This document shows positions 23,562 to 31,684 of a stretch of DNA of 64,000 bases, piece after piece (position 1 is the stretch's first letter; every line of letters starts with the position of its first letter). The stretch comes from Nephthysia sp036513515 (GTDB taxonomy: Bacteria; Chloroflexota; Dormibacteria; Dormibacterales; Dormibacteraceae). The stretch is taken from contig DATBYW010000079.1 of assembly GCA_036513515.1 (NCBI GenBank), forward strand, positions 10,891 to 74,890, read 5' to 3'. The position numbers and the translations under genes were made by a program. The notes below the pieces were generated by a model. The model saw nothing but the letters and a program-made list of their open reading frames with translations. It searched no databases and was not told the DNA's origin.

Positions 23562-25096
23562 CGACACCCAGGCAGCGGACCCGCCGGAGACCGCAGATGC
23601 TGCTGAGCGGCTTTGCGGCCCTGGCAGAGGGCGTCTGGATGGGGGCGCCTCAGGCCTCCGACGTACTCGAGATCCTCAACCTTGGCCGATCCCGGTGGCG
23701 TCCCAGCCGGCCCCGACCCCCGCGCCTGCGCCTGCGCGGACTGCTCACCCGAGAGCTCTCAATCGCCGAGGCCAGCTTCGTCCTCATGGCCTCGTTCTTC
23801 TTCTCGGCGCTGCTCGGAGCGGTTCGCCAGGTCCTCTTCAACGGGCAGTTCGGAGCCGGGGCCGAAGCGAGCGCGTACTACGCAGCGGCGCGCCTGCCCG
23901 ATGCCCTGTTCAGCCTGATCGCGGGCGGCGCGCTCTCGAGCGCCATGATTCCGGTCCTGCTGAGCACGCGCCGGGAGGACGGGACGGCTGAGGCCGCCCG
24001 GCTCACGAGCCGGGTGCTCACTGTGCTGCTGGGCGCGTTCGGGCTGCTGGTGGTGGTCGGCGAGCTCCTGGCGCCTGAGTTCGTGACCGGGGTCCTGGCC
24101 CCGGGATTCGACGAGAGCCGGAGTCAGCTGACGATCGCCCTCACCCGGGTGATGCTGATCCAGCCGGTGATCCTCGGCGTGGGCAGCGTCGCCACCGCGG
24201 TGCTCAACAGCCGAAACCAGTTCATGCTGACCGCCCTCTCGGTCGCCAGTCACAACCTGGGGCTGATCGGCGGCATCGGCGCCTCGATCGTCTACCCCGG
24301 CATCGGCATCTACGGGCCGGCTCTGGGAGTGCTCGCCGGCGCGCTGCTGCAGGTGCTGATCCTGCTGCCCGGCCTATTCGGCTCCGAGTTCAGCTTTCGC
24401 CTGGCCTGGGATCTCGGCGATCAACGGCTGCGCGAGGTGGTGAGGCTGTTGATCCCCAACGGACTGGCCGTCGGCGTGGGCTACACGGGCTTCATCGTGG
24501 ACACCGCCTTCGCCTCCCGGACCACCGAAGTGGCGGCGCTGCCCGCCCTCCAGAACGCCTTCATGCTGGTCGGGCTCCCGATCGCCCTGCTGGGGCAGGC
24601 CGTTGGCCAGTCGGCTTTTCCGCGCCTGGCAGCGCATGCAGCCGCGGCCGAATGGTCGAAGCTGCGCCAGACGCTGATGAGGTCCCTGGGCGCGGTCGTG
24701 CTGCTGGCCCTGCCCACCGGCCTGGGGCTGATCGTGCTTGGCCGGTTCGCCATCCACGTGCTCTTCGAGCACGGGAGGTTCGATCCGGCCGCCGGTGCGC
24801 TGACCTACGACGTGCTGCGCATCTACGCCGTCGGCCTTCCCGCCTACGTGGTGACCGAGGTCTTCACCCGTGGTCTCATCGCGCTGCGCGACACCCGGTC
24901 GCCGCTGGTCACGAATACGTTCCAGCTCCTGGGCCGCATCGGGCTCATGATCCTGCTGCTCCCGATCGTGGGGGTCCTCTCGATCCCCTCGGCCTTCGCT
25001 GCCACGGCGGCGGCGGAGTCGGTTGCCCTGGGCGTCATCCTTCTCTACAAGCTCCAGCGCCGGAGCCTGGAATCTGTTGCAGCTGCAAGTAGTTAA
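23549..25096 (+). CDS. murJ: Lipid II flippase MurJ/MviN-type
   Basis: About 515 residues with an N-terminal ~75-residue basic extension and then about 14 transmembrane helices of the MOP superfamily. Family marks are 'LLGAVRQVLFNGQFGAGAEASAYYAAARLPDALFSLIAGGALSSAMIP' (positions ~85-135, MurJ helix 1-2 motif), 'ALGVLAGALLQ' and 'VLFEHGRFD' in the second half. It should move lipid-linked peptidoglycan precursor, or another polyprenyl-diphosphate glycan, across the cell membrane. Since the window has two glycan loci, a role in another glycan cannot be excluded. The ATG at 23549 lies inside the end of the cyclase gene, so the two are coupled. Confidence 0.9.
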   Translation: MSRVATPRQRTRRRPQMLLSGFAALAEGVWMGAPQASDVLEILNLGRSRWRPSRPRPPRLRLRGLLTRELSIAEASFVLMASFFFSALLGAVRQVLFNGQFGAGAEASAYYAAARLPDALFSLIAGGALSSAMIPVLLSTRREDGTAEAARLTSRVLTVLLGAFGLLVVVGELLAPEFVTGVLAPGFDESRSQLTIALTRVMLIQPVILGVGSVATAVLNSRNQFMLTALSVASHNLGLIGGIGASIVYPGIGIYGPALGVLAGALLQVLILLPGLFGSEFSFRLAWDLGDQRLREVVRLLIPNGLAVGVGYTGFIVDTAFASRTTEVAALPALQNAFMLVGLPIALLGQAVGQSAFPRLAAHAAAAEWSKLRQTLMRSLGAVVLLALPTGLGLIVLGRFAIHVLFEHGRFDPAAGALTYDVLRIYAVGLPAYVVTEVFTRGLIALRDTRSPLVTNTFQLLGRIGLMILLLPIVGVLSIPSAFAATAAAESVALGVILLYKLQRRSLESVAAASS

Positions 25097-25105
25097 AGAA
25101 CGCAT

Positions 25106-25543
25106 ATGGCTACAAACGGAACTAGAGGCAGTTTTGCCGACTTCAACCAACAGCTGATCCAGGACCTTCGGGCGCATGGCGGTGAGGCGACGACCGGACC
25201 CTTCGTGGGCCGCCCGGTGCTGATCCTGACCACGCGCGGCGCCAAGTCCGGACAGCCACGCGAGAACCCGCTCGTCTACACCAGGAACGGTGACCGCTAC
25301 GTGGTGATCGCCTCCAAGGGGGGAGCGCCCACCAACCCGGGCTGGTACCACAACCTGGTTTCCAACCCGGATGTCACTCTGGAGATCCAGGGGGAGAAGT
25401 TCCCCGCCAGGGCCAGGGTCGCCGATGGTGAGGAGTACGACCGGCTGTACCGCAACCAGGCGGAGCTGATGCCGGCCTTTGCCGACTACCAGCGGAAAAC
25501 CAGCCGCAAGATCCCCGTGGTCGTCCTCGAGCAGACCAACTAA
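25106..25543 (+). CDS. F420-dependent deazaflavin nitroreductase-like (DDN family) oxidoreductase
   Basis: A 145-residue protein of the split-barrel flavin/deazaflavin family. It has the DDN-type core: 'VLILTTRGAKSGQPRENPLVY' for cofactor phosphate binding, 'VVIASKGGAPTNPGWYHNLVSNPDVTLEI' and a C-terminal 'KIPVVVLEQ' strand. Members in mycobacteria use reduced F420 to reduce quinones or nitroimidazoles. ATG start nine bases after the MurJ stop. Its presence suggests that the organism makes coenzyme F420, in keeping with actinobacterial or dormibacterial/chloroflexi-type lineages. The natural substrate is unknown. Confidence 0.9.
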   Translation: MATNGTRGSFADFNQQLIQDLRAHGGEATTGPFVGRPVLILTTRGAKSGQPRENPLVYTRNGDRYVVIASKGGAPTNPGWYHNLVSNPDVTLEIQGEKFPARARVADGEEYDRLYRNQAELMPAFADYQRKTSRKIPVVVLEQTN

Positions 25544-25552
25544 CCAAGTCCT

Positions 25553-25595
25553 CCTCCCCTTGCGTTGTGGGGGAGGGCCGGTGAGGCCGGCTAGG
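25553..25595. terminator. Double GC-rich hairpin after the F420 reductase
   Basis: A CTCCCC...GGGGGAG hairpin (about 25553-25577) is followed by GCCGG/CCGGC, the same two-step design as at 2735-2773. It separates the reductase from the cupin gene. Confidence 0.55.
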
Positions 25596-25641
25596 CTAAG
25601 GCTGTGCGGTTTGCATCCGGCGGTTCAGGAGGCAGCGAGAT

Positions 25642-26052
25642 TTGAGCGACTCCATCCGTTACTTCGAGGAAGCGTCGGGGCAGGCGACAGAGTCCGGTCG
25701 CTTTGTCGGCATCGACAAGGATCTGCCCGCCATCGCCTTCGCGCCAGGGCTCTTGGCGCGTGCGCTGGTTGGACGCAACTTGCTTGCCAGCTTCGTGAGC
25801 TACGAGCCGCATTCCCATGCGCCCCTCCACGCGCACGAAGAGGAGCAGATCTTCATCGTCATGGACGGCGAGATCGAGCTGGAGCTGGACGGCGAGAAGC
25901 GACTGATGCGGCCGGGCGACGCCGCCCTGATCCCGGCTTTTGTGCCCCACTCCGCACGGACACATGACGGCGCCGCCTATCAGATAGACGTCTTCAGCCC
26001 GCCCCGCAAGGCGCTGCTCGCAATGCTCGAGGCACGCGACCAGACGACCTGA
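25642..26052 (+). CDS. Small cupin-domain protein
   Basis: A 136-residue single-domain cupin. Motif 1 is seen as 'SHAPLHAHEEEQIFIVMDGEIELEL' (G-x5-H-x-H-x3,4-E-x6-G variant, with metal-binding His/His/Glu) and motif 2 as 'GDAALIPAFVPHSART'. TTG start with AGGAGG 9 nt upstream. It stands directly before a permease, a glutamine-synthetase-like enzyme and two amidohydrolases, so it may sense or convert a small substrate in that nitrogen pathway. Function not assignable from sequence. Confidence 0.83.
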   Translation: MSDSIRYFEEASGQATESGRFVGIDKDLPAIAFAPGLLARALVGRNLLASFVSYEPHSHAPLHAHEEEQIFIVMDGEIELELDGEKRLMRPGDAALIPAFVPHSARTHDGAAYQIDVFSPPRKALLAMLEARDQTT

Positions 26053-26112
26053 CGCCATCCGGCTTGCATTTTCTCTGAGATAATCCCGGGCAGACAACAC
26101 AAGGGAGGGAGC

Positions 26113-27654
26113 GTGGCAACCAGAGATGCGAGCGCGCCCGGGGCGGGCACCGAGCTGACGTCCGAACGAGTTGCCGGAGGGATACTTCCGAAGGTACTCA
26201 ACTCGTTCGACATGGTGGCGATCTTCGTCGCCATCGTGCTCTTCATCAGCAACATCCCGGGCTTCTACGGAAACGGGCCAGTGTCGATCACATGGCTGCT
26301 GATCGGGTTCGTCACCTTCCTGGTGCCCGGAGCCATAGTCACCGGCCAGCTGGGTCGACTGTTCCCTGGAGAGGGATCCATCTACCTCTGGACTCACAAG
26401 GCGTTTGGCCCCTTCGCCAGCTTTTTCGCCGGCTTCGCTGCCTGGTGGCCAGGCGTGCTGGTCATGCTCTCGACCGGCAGCGTGGTGAGCCAGCTACTCC
26501 AGTACCTGACCGGCTTGACGCTCGCGCCCTGGGTGCAGGGCCTCGTCCTGCTCGGCGTGATCCTCATCGCCGGAGTGGTCTCGTCGCTGCGCTTTCGGGT
26601 CACCCAGAACGCGGTCAACGTCATCTTCGTTCTCTACGGACTGGCGATACTGCTCGTGGCACTGTCCGCCGTCCTCTGGCTGGTCCAGGGCCACCCGTCG
26701 TTCACAAACTTCTCGAACTTCACCGCTGGCGCCGGCGGTTGGTTCCAGGGCATCAACACCAACCCGCTCGATCTCGGGAGCGCGACCTCGACGTGGTCTC
26801 TTTACGGCTTCGTGATCCTCGCCCTGCTGGGGATCGAGGTTCCTCTCAACATGGGCGTGGAGATCGTCCACATGAAGGCGATCACGCGCTACCTGCTGTG
26901 GGGCTCGGTGGTGGTCATGCTCGCGTACCTGGTCGACGATTGGGCGCTGTTGGTGGCGGCCGACCCCAAGCAGGGGGGTAACCTTGGCGCATTGCTGATT
27001 CCGGTCGACGCGACGATGGGACCGATTTTCAAGTGGCTGGTCGGACTCATATTCATCGGATTCTTCATCTTCATCACCGTTGTCTACAGCTATTCCTTCG
27101 CCCGCCTCCTCTTCGTGTCCGGGCTGGACCGCCGCATGCCACCGGCGCTGAGCCGGGTCAACCGTTACCGCGTCCCCTACGTGGCCATCATCGTTCAGTC
27201 GGTGCTGGCCGCCGTCATCACAGTGATCACGTTCATGGTCTTCCCGTACGTCTCCGGTGGCAATGCGGCCGACCTGAGCAGCCGGGTCTACCTTGTGTTC
27301 CAGGCCGCTATCACGGTGATCTGGTGCGTGTCGATGGTCTTCCTGTTCGTCGACATCATCTACATAATCCGGAAGTTCTCCGGTGTCTTCGCGCAGCGCC
27401 GCATCGCGCATCCGGCGGTCTTCTGGGTGTGCTCGGTCATCGGAGCGATCTCCAGCCTCTTTGGGATGTGGACCGTGTTCACCAACCCGTTTTCAACCCA
27501 GCTCTTCAGCAAAGCGGACTGGTGGCACGCGGTGCTGGCCGTGGCGGTCCTTTCCCTCGCCGTGGTGCCGATCCTGTACGTGGTCGGCGCTCGCAGCGCA
27601 CGAGAGGCCCCGCTACCGCCCGAAGCCGAGGCCGCTGCCGGCGCAAGTTCCTGA
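26113..27654 (+). CDS. APC-superfamily amino acid/amine permease
   Basis: A 513-residue protein with about 12-14 transmembrane helices of the APC fold. The first helix motif is 'NSFDMVAIFVAIVLFISNIPGFYGNGPVSITWLL' (residues ~30-60), followed by 'GQLGRLFPGEGSIYLWTHKAFG' at ~75-97, which is the conserved helix 2-3 region (E-G-x-x-Y). GTG start after AGGGAGGGAG. Lying directly upstream of a gamma-glutamyl-ligase-like enzyme it probably imports an amino acid or amine that this block breaks down. Confidence 0.88.
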   Translation: MATRDASAPGAGTELTSERVAGGILPKVLNSFDMVAIFVAIVLFISNIPGFYGNGPVSITWLLIGFVTFLVPGAIVTGQLGRLFPGEGSIYLWTHKAFGPFASFFAGFAAWWPGVLVMLSTGSVVSQLLQYLTGLTLAPWVQGLVLLGVILIAGVVSSLRFRVTQNAVNVIFVLYGLAILLVALSAVLWLVQGHPSFTNFSNFTAGAGGWFQGINTNPLDLGSATSTWSLYGFVILALLGIEVPLNMGVEIVHMKAITRYLLWGSVVVMLAYLVDDWALLVAADPKQGGNLGALLIPVDATMGPIFKWLVGLIFIGFFIFITVVYSYSFARLLFVSGLDRRMPPALSRVNRYRVPYVAIIVQSVLAAVITVITFMVFPYVSGGNAADLSSRVYLVFQAAITVIWCVSMVFLFVDIIYIIRKFSGVFAQRRIAHPAVFWVCSVIGAISSLFGMWTVFTNPFSTQLFSKADWWHAVLAVAVLSLAVVPILYVVGARSAREAPLPPEAEAAAGASS

Positions 27655-27735
27655 TCGCTGCCGACCGGGCAGTACTCGTCAATATCTGGTTCGCGCTCAC
27701 ATCGCGGGTGAGCGATTCTGACCGGGGGAGATTGG

Positions 27736-29211
27736 ATGGCCACAAGAGAGACTGACGTCAGCACCGGCAAGATCGGATTCATCGAGCGCCACGGGCTCTA
27801 CAGCGACGAGCAGAAGGACGCGGCGCAGAAGGTCGAAGCCGAGATCCGGGAGAAAGGGCTGAGGCAGATCCGCATCTCCTGGGGGGACCAGCACGGTATC
27901 GCCCGGGGCAAGACCCTGACCGTCGACGCGTTTTCCGCCGCCCTGCGGAATGGCAAGGACTTCCAGAGCGCCGTCCTGATCATGGACACGACGAACAACA
28001 TCATCGTGCCGCTCTTCGTGCCTGGAGGCGGCTTTGGCATCCCGGAGATGACCGGTTACCCGGACACGATCCTGGTCCCGGACCCCACCACCTTCCGGGT
28101 CCTACCCTGGGCTCAGCGGACCGGCTGGGTGCTGGCCGACATGTACTTCTCCAGCGGCAATCCGGTGCCCTTCTCGACCCGGCAGATTCTTCGCAACCAG
28201 GTGCAGCGCCTGAGCCAGGCCGGCTACGACTACGTGGCCGGGCTGGAGGTCGAGTTCTACATCACCAAGCTCGAGGACCCGAAGCTGACCGCCGAGCAGT
28301 CTGGCTGGCCGCCGGATCCGCCGAGTGTGAGCACGATCGCGCACGGCTTCCAGTACCTGACCGAGAACCGCAACGCGGAGATCGACCCGATCCTTCAGTT
28401 ACTGACCGACAATCTCGAGGCCGTCGGGCTGCCGGTCCGGAGCATCGAAGACGAGTGGGGTCCGGGTCAGACTGAGTTCACCTTCGCACCCGTGGCAGGA
28501 GTCGAGGCGGCGGACAACATGCTCCTGTTCCGCACGGCGACCAAGCAGATCTGCCGGCAGAACGGGTACCACGCGACCTTCATGTCCCGTCCAGCGCTGC
28601 CGAACTTCTTCTCCAGCGGCTGGCACCTCCATCAGTCGCTCTACCGGACCGGCACCGACGACAACGCTTTCGTGGCCGGCGAGGACGGACCGGTTCCGCT
28701 GAGCCGGCTCGGGCAGCAGTTCGCCGCCGGAATCCTCGCCCATGCGGCCGCTGCCTCGGTCTTCACCACCCCGACCATCAACGGCTACAAGCGCTTCCAG
28801 CCCAACTCGTTCGCGCCGAACCGGATCAACTGGGCCTATGAGAACCGGGGAGCCTGCGTCCGGCTTATCGGCGGTCCCGACGACCCGACCACCCATCTCG
28901 AGAACCGGGCAGGTGAGCCGGCCGCCAATCCCTATATGTACATGGCCTCCCAGATCGTCAGCGGCATGGATGGAATCCAGAACGAGATGGAGCCACCCCC
29001 GCTCAGCGACGCGCCCTACACGGACGATTATCCAGCCCTCCCCGGAAGTCTCACCGAGGCGGTCGACGCGCTCAAGGACAGCCGGCTGTTTCGTGAGAAA
29101 TTGGGGGACGCGTTCGTCGACTACATCCTGATGGTCAAGGATTCCGAGATCCGTCGCTTCAACTCACACGTCACCGACTGGGAACACCGCGAGTACTTCG
29201 AGGTCTTCTAG
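27736..29211 (+). CDS. Glutamine-synthetase-like ligase (FluG / gamma-glutamyl-amine type)
   Basis: A 491-residue GS-fold enzyme. The N-terminal beta-grasp contains the active-site latch (ISWGDQHGIARGKTL). The catalytic domain has the metal site 'GLEVEFYI', 'SGWHLHQSLY' with the conserved His, 'NGYKRFQPNSFAPNRINWAYENRGACVRL' with the ATP/glutamate-binding Arg, and 'HLENRAGEPAANPYMYMA' (E-x-R). The sequence differs from housekeeping GlnA and resembles the GS-like group (FluG C-terminal half, PuuA-type) that join glutamate to an amine or act on related substrates. Neighbouring amidohydrolase genes at 30593 and 31685 resemble the N-terminal half of fungal FluG, which supports this reading. Confidence 0.88.
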   Translation: MATRETDVSTGKIGFIERHGLYSDEQKDAAQKVEAEIREKGLRQIRISWGDQHGIARGKTLTVDAFSAALRNGKDFQSAVLIMDTTNNIIVPLFVPGGGFGIPEMTGYPDTILVPDPTTFRVLPWAQRTGWVLADMYFSSGNPVPFSTRQILRNQVQRLSQAGYDYVAGLEVEFYITKLEDPKLTAEQSGWPPDPPSVSTIAHGFQYLTENRNAEIDPILQLLTDNLEAVGLPVRSIEDEWGPGQTEFTFAPVAGVEAADNMLLFRTATKQICRQNGYHATFMSRPALPNFFSSGWHLHQSLYRTGTDDNAFVAGEDGPVPLSRLGQQFAAGILAHAAAASVFTTPTINGYKRFQPNSFAPNRINWAYENRGACVRLIGGPDDPTTHLENRAGEPAANPYMYMASQIVSGMDGIQNEMEPPPLSDAPYTDDYPALPGSLTEAVDALKDSRLFREKLGDAFVDYILMVKDSEIRRFNSHVTDWEHREYFEVF

Positions 29212-29216
29212 TCCGA

Positions 29217-29924
29217 TCAAGCCTTGCCGGACAGAATCCTCCCCGGGCGGAGCGGGGTAGCCTCGTGTCCGATCAGTTCTCGGTCGGTCGCGTCGGGAAA
29301 GACCAGATCGAATACCGAATCATCTTCGGAGTGGAGCCCGGTGCACGCGATCCAGAGTTCCCCGAGGCGAAAGCGATACAGAGCGTTCCCGTCGTGCCCT
29401 CCGTAGAGCAGCAGCTGCCCCCCGGGATTCAGGCAGCAGAGGTTGGCTGTGCCACCCAGCGTGCCGTGCACGGCCGCGAGCGCGGCCGCGGGGGCGTTCT
29501 CGTTCAGAAGGGACCCGAGAAGCCGGAAGCCGACCTCGCTGTCGGCTCGACCATCCAGGAGCGACCCGAAGCGCTGCCGGTGTTCCGCATCCCGCTCGAA
29601 GCGCCCGTTGTGCACGAATGCGAAACGGCCGGCCTCGTCGAGGAAGGGCTGAGTGTCGGCCAGATCAACCGTCGAAAGCCTGGAGGGGCGGCGGAGGTGC
29701 ACCAGAACGCTGGTGAACTCCGTATCCCGAAGATCGAGCATGCCCTCCACGTCCGTCGCCGCGTTGGTCGGGTTCCGGTAGCACTGGAGCCCGCCACCGG
29801 GCGAGACCCAGGCAGCGCCCCAGCCGAAGCCGGCGATGCCCAGGCGTTCGACTTCCGTCGCCCAGGAGAGCACGCTCCCCAGCTTCTGAGGCCTCTCCGC
29901 CGCGAACGCGAGGATCTCACACAC
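29217..29924 (-). CDS. Class II glutamine amidotransferase domain protein
   Basis: A 235-residue Ntn-type amidotransferase. GTG start so that Cys is residue 2 (MCEILAFA), the N-terminal nucleophile after Met removal. Further marks are 'VHLRRPS' (substrate Arg), 'FVHNGRFER' (N-G oxyanion motif) and 'RADSEVGFRLL' (S-D/E binding motif). No second (synthase) domain is present, as in YafJ/EgtC-like stand-alone hydrolases that cleave gamma-glutamyl amides. Opposite in direction to the GS-like gene, ending 5 nt from its stop. A ligase making and an amidotransferase cleaving gamma-glutamyl products would fit one pathway. Confidence 0.87.
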   Translation of the reverse strand: MCEILAFAAERPQKLGSVLSWATEVERLGIAGFGWGAAWVSPGGGLQCYRNPTNAATDVEGMLDLRDTEFTSVLVHLRRPSRLSTVDLADTQPFLDEAGRFAFVHNGRFERDAEHRQRFGSLLDGRADSEVGFRLLGSLLNENAPAAALAAVHGTLGGTANLCCLNPGGQLLLYGGHDGNALYRFRLGELWIACTGLHSEDDSVFDLVFPDATDRELIGHEATPLRPGRILSGKA

Positions 29925-30036
29925 GGGCTGTCACCAGACCCCATGATGACCGATCGCCTGCACACTCAAGGGTCGAGCGGCCTGGTCCGCGTGGGGATCT
30001 TCGAGACGGCACACGCGTAGGAAGGAGGCGATTGCG

Positions 30037-30582
30037 ATGAGCTGGCGCGGCGAACGCATTGGCGGCATGACCCAGGAGGAGATGAACGAATTCCTGCAGG
30101 GACCCTGGCTGGCGCGCGTCGCCTGCCTGAAGCCCGACGGCAGCCCGTACGTCGTCCCGACCTGGTACCACTGGGACGGTGTCGCCTTCTGGCTGGTGCC
30201 CCGCGCCCGATCAGCGTGGGCCCACTACATGGCACGAGACCCGCGCGTCAGCCTCGTCGTGGACGAGCCTGAGCCACCGATCCGGAAGGTTCTCTGTGAA
30301 GGCACGGCGGTTGTGGTGGAGGCGGCCGTGGGCCCTTACCTCGACAATGGTGAACCTTCGATCTGGAACAAGATCGGCGACAGGTACACGGGACCGCGCT
30401 ACCTCGGCGAGCGATCCAAGGAGTACCGCGGCTCTGTCAATGTCGAGCCTTGCTGGACCTTCAAGATCGTGCCCAGGAAGATCACCACCTGGCAGGGCTT
30501 CGACTGGCACCCGCGCTACAAGCATCCGGAGCTGGACGTCGATTCCGAGGAGGGCGCCACCCGGCCGGAGTACCCGGCATGA
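30037..30582 (+). CDS. Pyridoxamine 5'-phosphate oxidase-like flavin/F420 split-barrel protein
   Basis: A 181-residue protein with the PNPOx-like split barrel: 'LQGPWLARVACLKPDGSPYVVPTWYHWDGVAFWL' (first strands), 'DPRVSLVVDEPEPPIRKVLCEGTAVVV' and a C-terminal Trp-rich strand near 'ITTWQGFDW'. Such small proteins bind FMN, F420 or haem and oxidise or reduce small molecules. ATG at 30037 after AAGGAGG. It starts the FluG-like amidohydrolase pair, 11 nt before the next gene. Substrate unknown. Confidence 0.83.
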   Translation: MSWRGERIGGMTQEEMNEFLQGPWLARVACLKPDGSPYVVPTWYHWDGVAFWLVPRARSAWAHYMARDPRVSLVVDEPEPPIRKVLCEGTAVVVEAAVGPYLDNGEPSIWNKIGDRYTGPRYLGERSKEYRGSVNVEPCWTFKIVPRKITTWQGFDWHPRYKHPELDVDSEEGATRPEYPA

Positions 30583-30592
30583 GAGGGATCGC

Positions 30593-31681
30593 ATGATCGA
30601 CGAACACGCTCATCCCTTCGCCCTCGAGCCGGGGAGGCTCGACCTGTCCCAGGTGAGCCTGGACCTGGTCGATGCTCCGAACGCGGAGGAGCGCCGTGAG
30701 CGGCTGCGTCCCACCTTCCTCTGGCAGGCCCTGCTTCGCTCCCGACTGGCGGACAGGCTCGGCGTGCGGGTGGACGAGGTCGAGGCCGCCCGCGCCGACG
30801 CGGCGCGGGAGTACCCGGCCTACGTCCGCGGCCTCTTCGCGGAGGCCGGAATCAGCGAGATCGTGATGGACCCTGCCTGGCCGCCTGGATCGGAGCATCG
30901 TGTCGCCGAATATGAGGCGCTCACCGGGTGCCCTGTACACCTGCTCTTCAGGATCGACACGTTGGTGGACCAGCTCCTCGAGCGTGGAGCGGGTTTCGAC
31001 GAGGTGTTGAAGGAGTTCGACGGCTCGCTGGAGGAACGCCGTGCCGCCGGGTATGTAGGACTCAAGACGATCATCGCCTACCGCACCGGCCTCGCCGTCG
31101 ATCCTGGTGTCAGCGACCATGACGCCGCCGCCTCCCTCCCCGGCGAGGGGCCACTGAAGCGGAGGGCAAAGCCACTGCGTGACTTCCTGCTCAGAAGAGC
31201 GCTGGTCTTCGCCGCGGAGGCCGGGCTGCCGGTTCAGTTTCACACTGGCTTCGGTGACTCTGACATTCGGCTCTCAGAGGCCAACCCACTGCTGCTCGAG
31301 GAGCTGCTGCGCACGCCCGCGGGCACGGCTGCCGATGTCGTGCTGATACATGGCTCCTTTCCCCACCACGAGGAGGCGGCCTACCTGGCCGCCGCTCGGC
31401 CCAACGTGCACGTCGACTTCTCCCTCTTCAACATTTTCGCTCCGGCCCGGATCGCAGACCGCTTGCTCAGGCTGATCGAGCTGGCGCCGACGGGAAAAGT
31501 GCTCGCCGCGACCGACGGCTTCGCGCTGCCCGAGACCTACTGGTTCGCTGCCATGCTCACTCACGAAGCGTGGAGCGACGTTCGCCGGCGCCTGCAAGAG
31601 CTGGGAGCCGGGAGCGAATGGATTGACGCCGCGACGGAGGCCGTCTTCGAGCAGAACGCGCGCCGGCTCTACCGGCTCTAG
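30593..31681 (+). CDS. Amidohydrolase_2 family hydrolase/decarboxylase, FluG N-terminal-like (1)
   Basis: About 362 residues of the metal-dependent TIM-barrel amidohydrolases. 'IDEHAHPFALEPG' gives the first H-x-H metal site; 'LPVQFHTGFGDSDIRL' the strand-5 His; 'VLIHGSFPHHEEAAYLAA' the strand-6 His; 'LAATDGFALPE' the final Asp. A helical insertion (residues ~30-90) is shared with its neighbour. The start at ATG 30593 follows directly on the PNPOx-like stop. Together with the GS-like enzyme this resembles the two halves of the fungal/plant FluG/nodulin protein. Likely to hydrolyse an amide or decarboxylate; exact reaction unknown. Confidence 0.87.
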   Translation: MIDEHAHPFALEPGRLDLSQVSLDLVDAPNAEERRERLRPTFLWQALLRSRLADRLGVRVDEVEAARADAAREYPAYVRGLFAEAGISEIVMDPAWPPGSEHRVAEYEALTGCPVHLLFRIDTLVDQLLERGAGFDEVLKEFDGSLEERRAAGYVGLKTIIAYRTGLAVDPGVSDHDAAASLPGEGPLKRRAKPLRDFLLRRALVFAAEAGLPVQFHTGFGDSDIRLSEANPLLLEELLRTPAGTAADVVLIHGSFPHHEEAAYLAAARPNVHVDFSLFNIFAPARIADRLLRLIELAPTGKVLAATDGFALPETYWFAAMLTHEAWSDVRRRLQELGAGSEWIDAATEAVFEQNARRLYRL

Positions 31682-31684
31682 TTC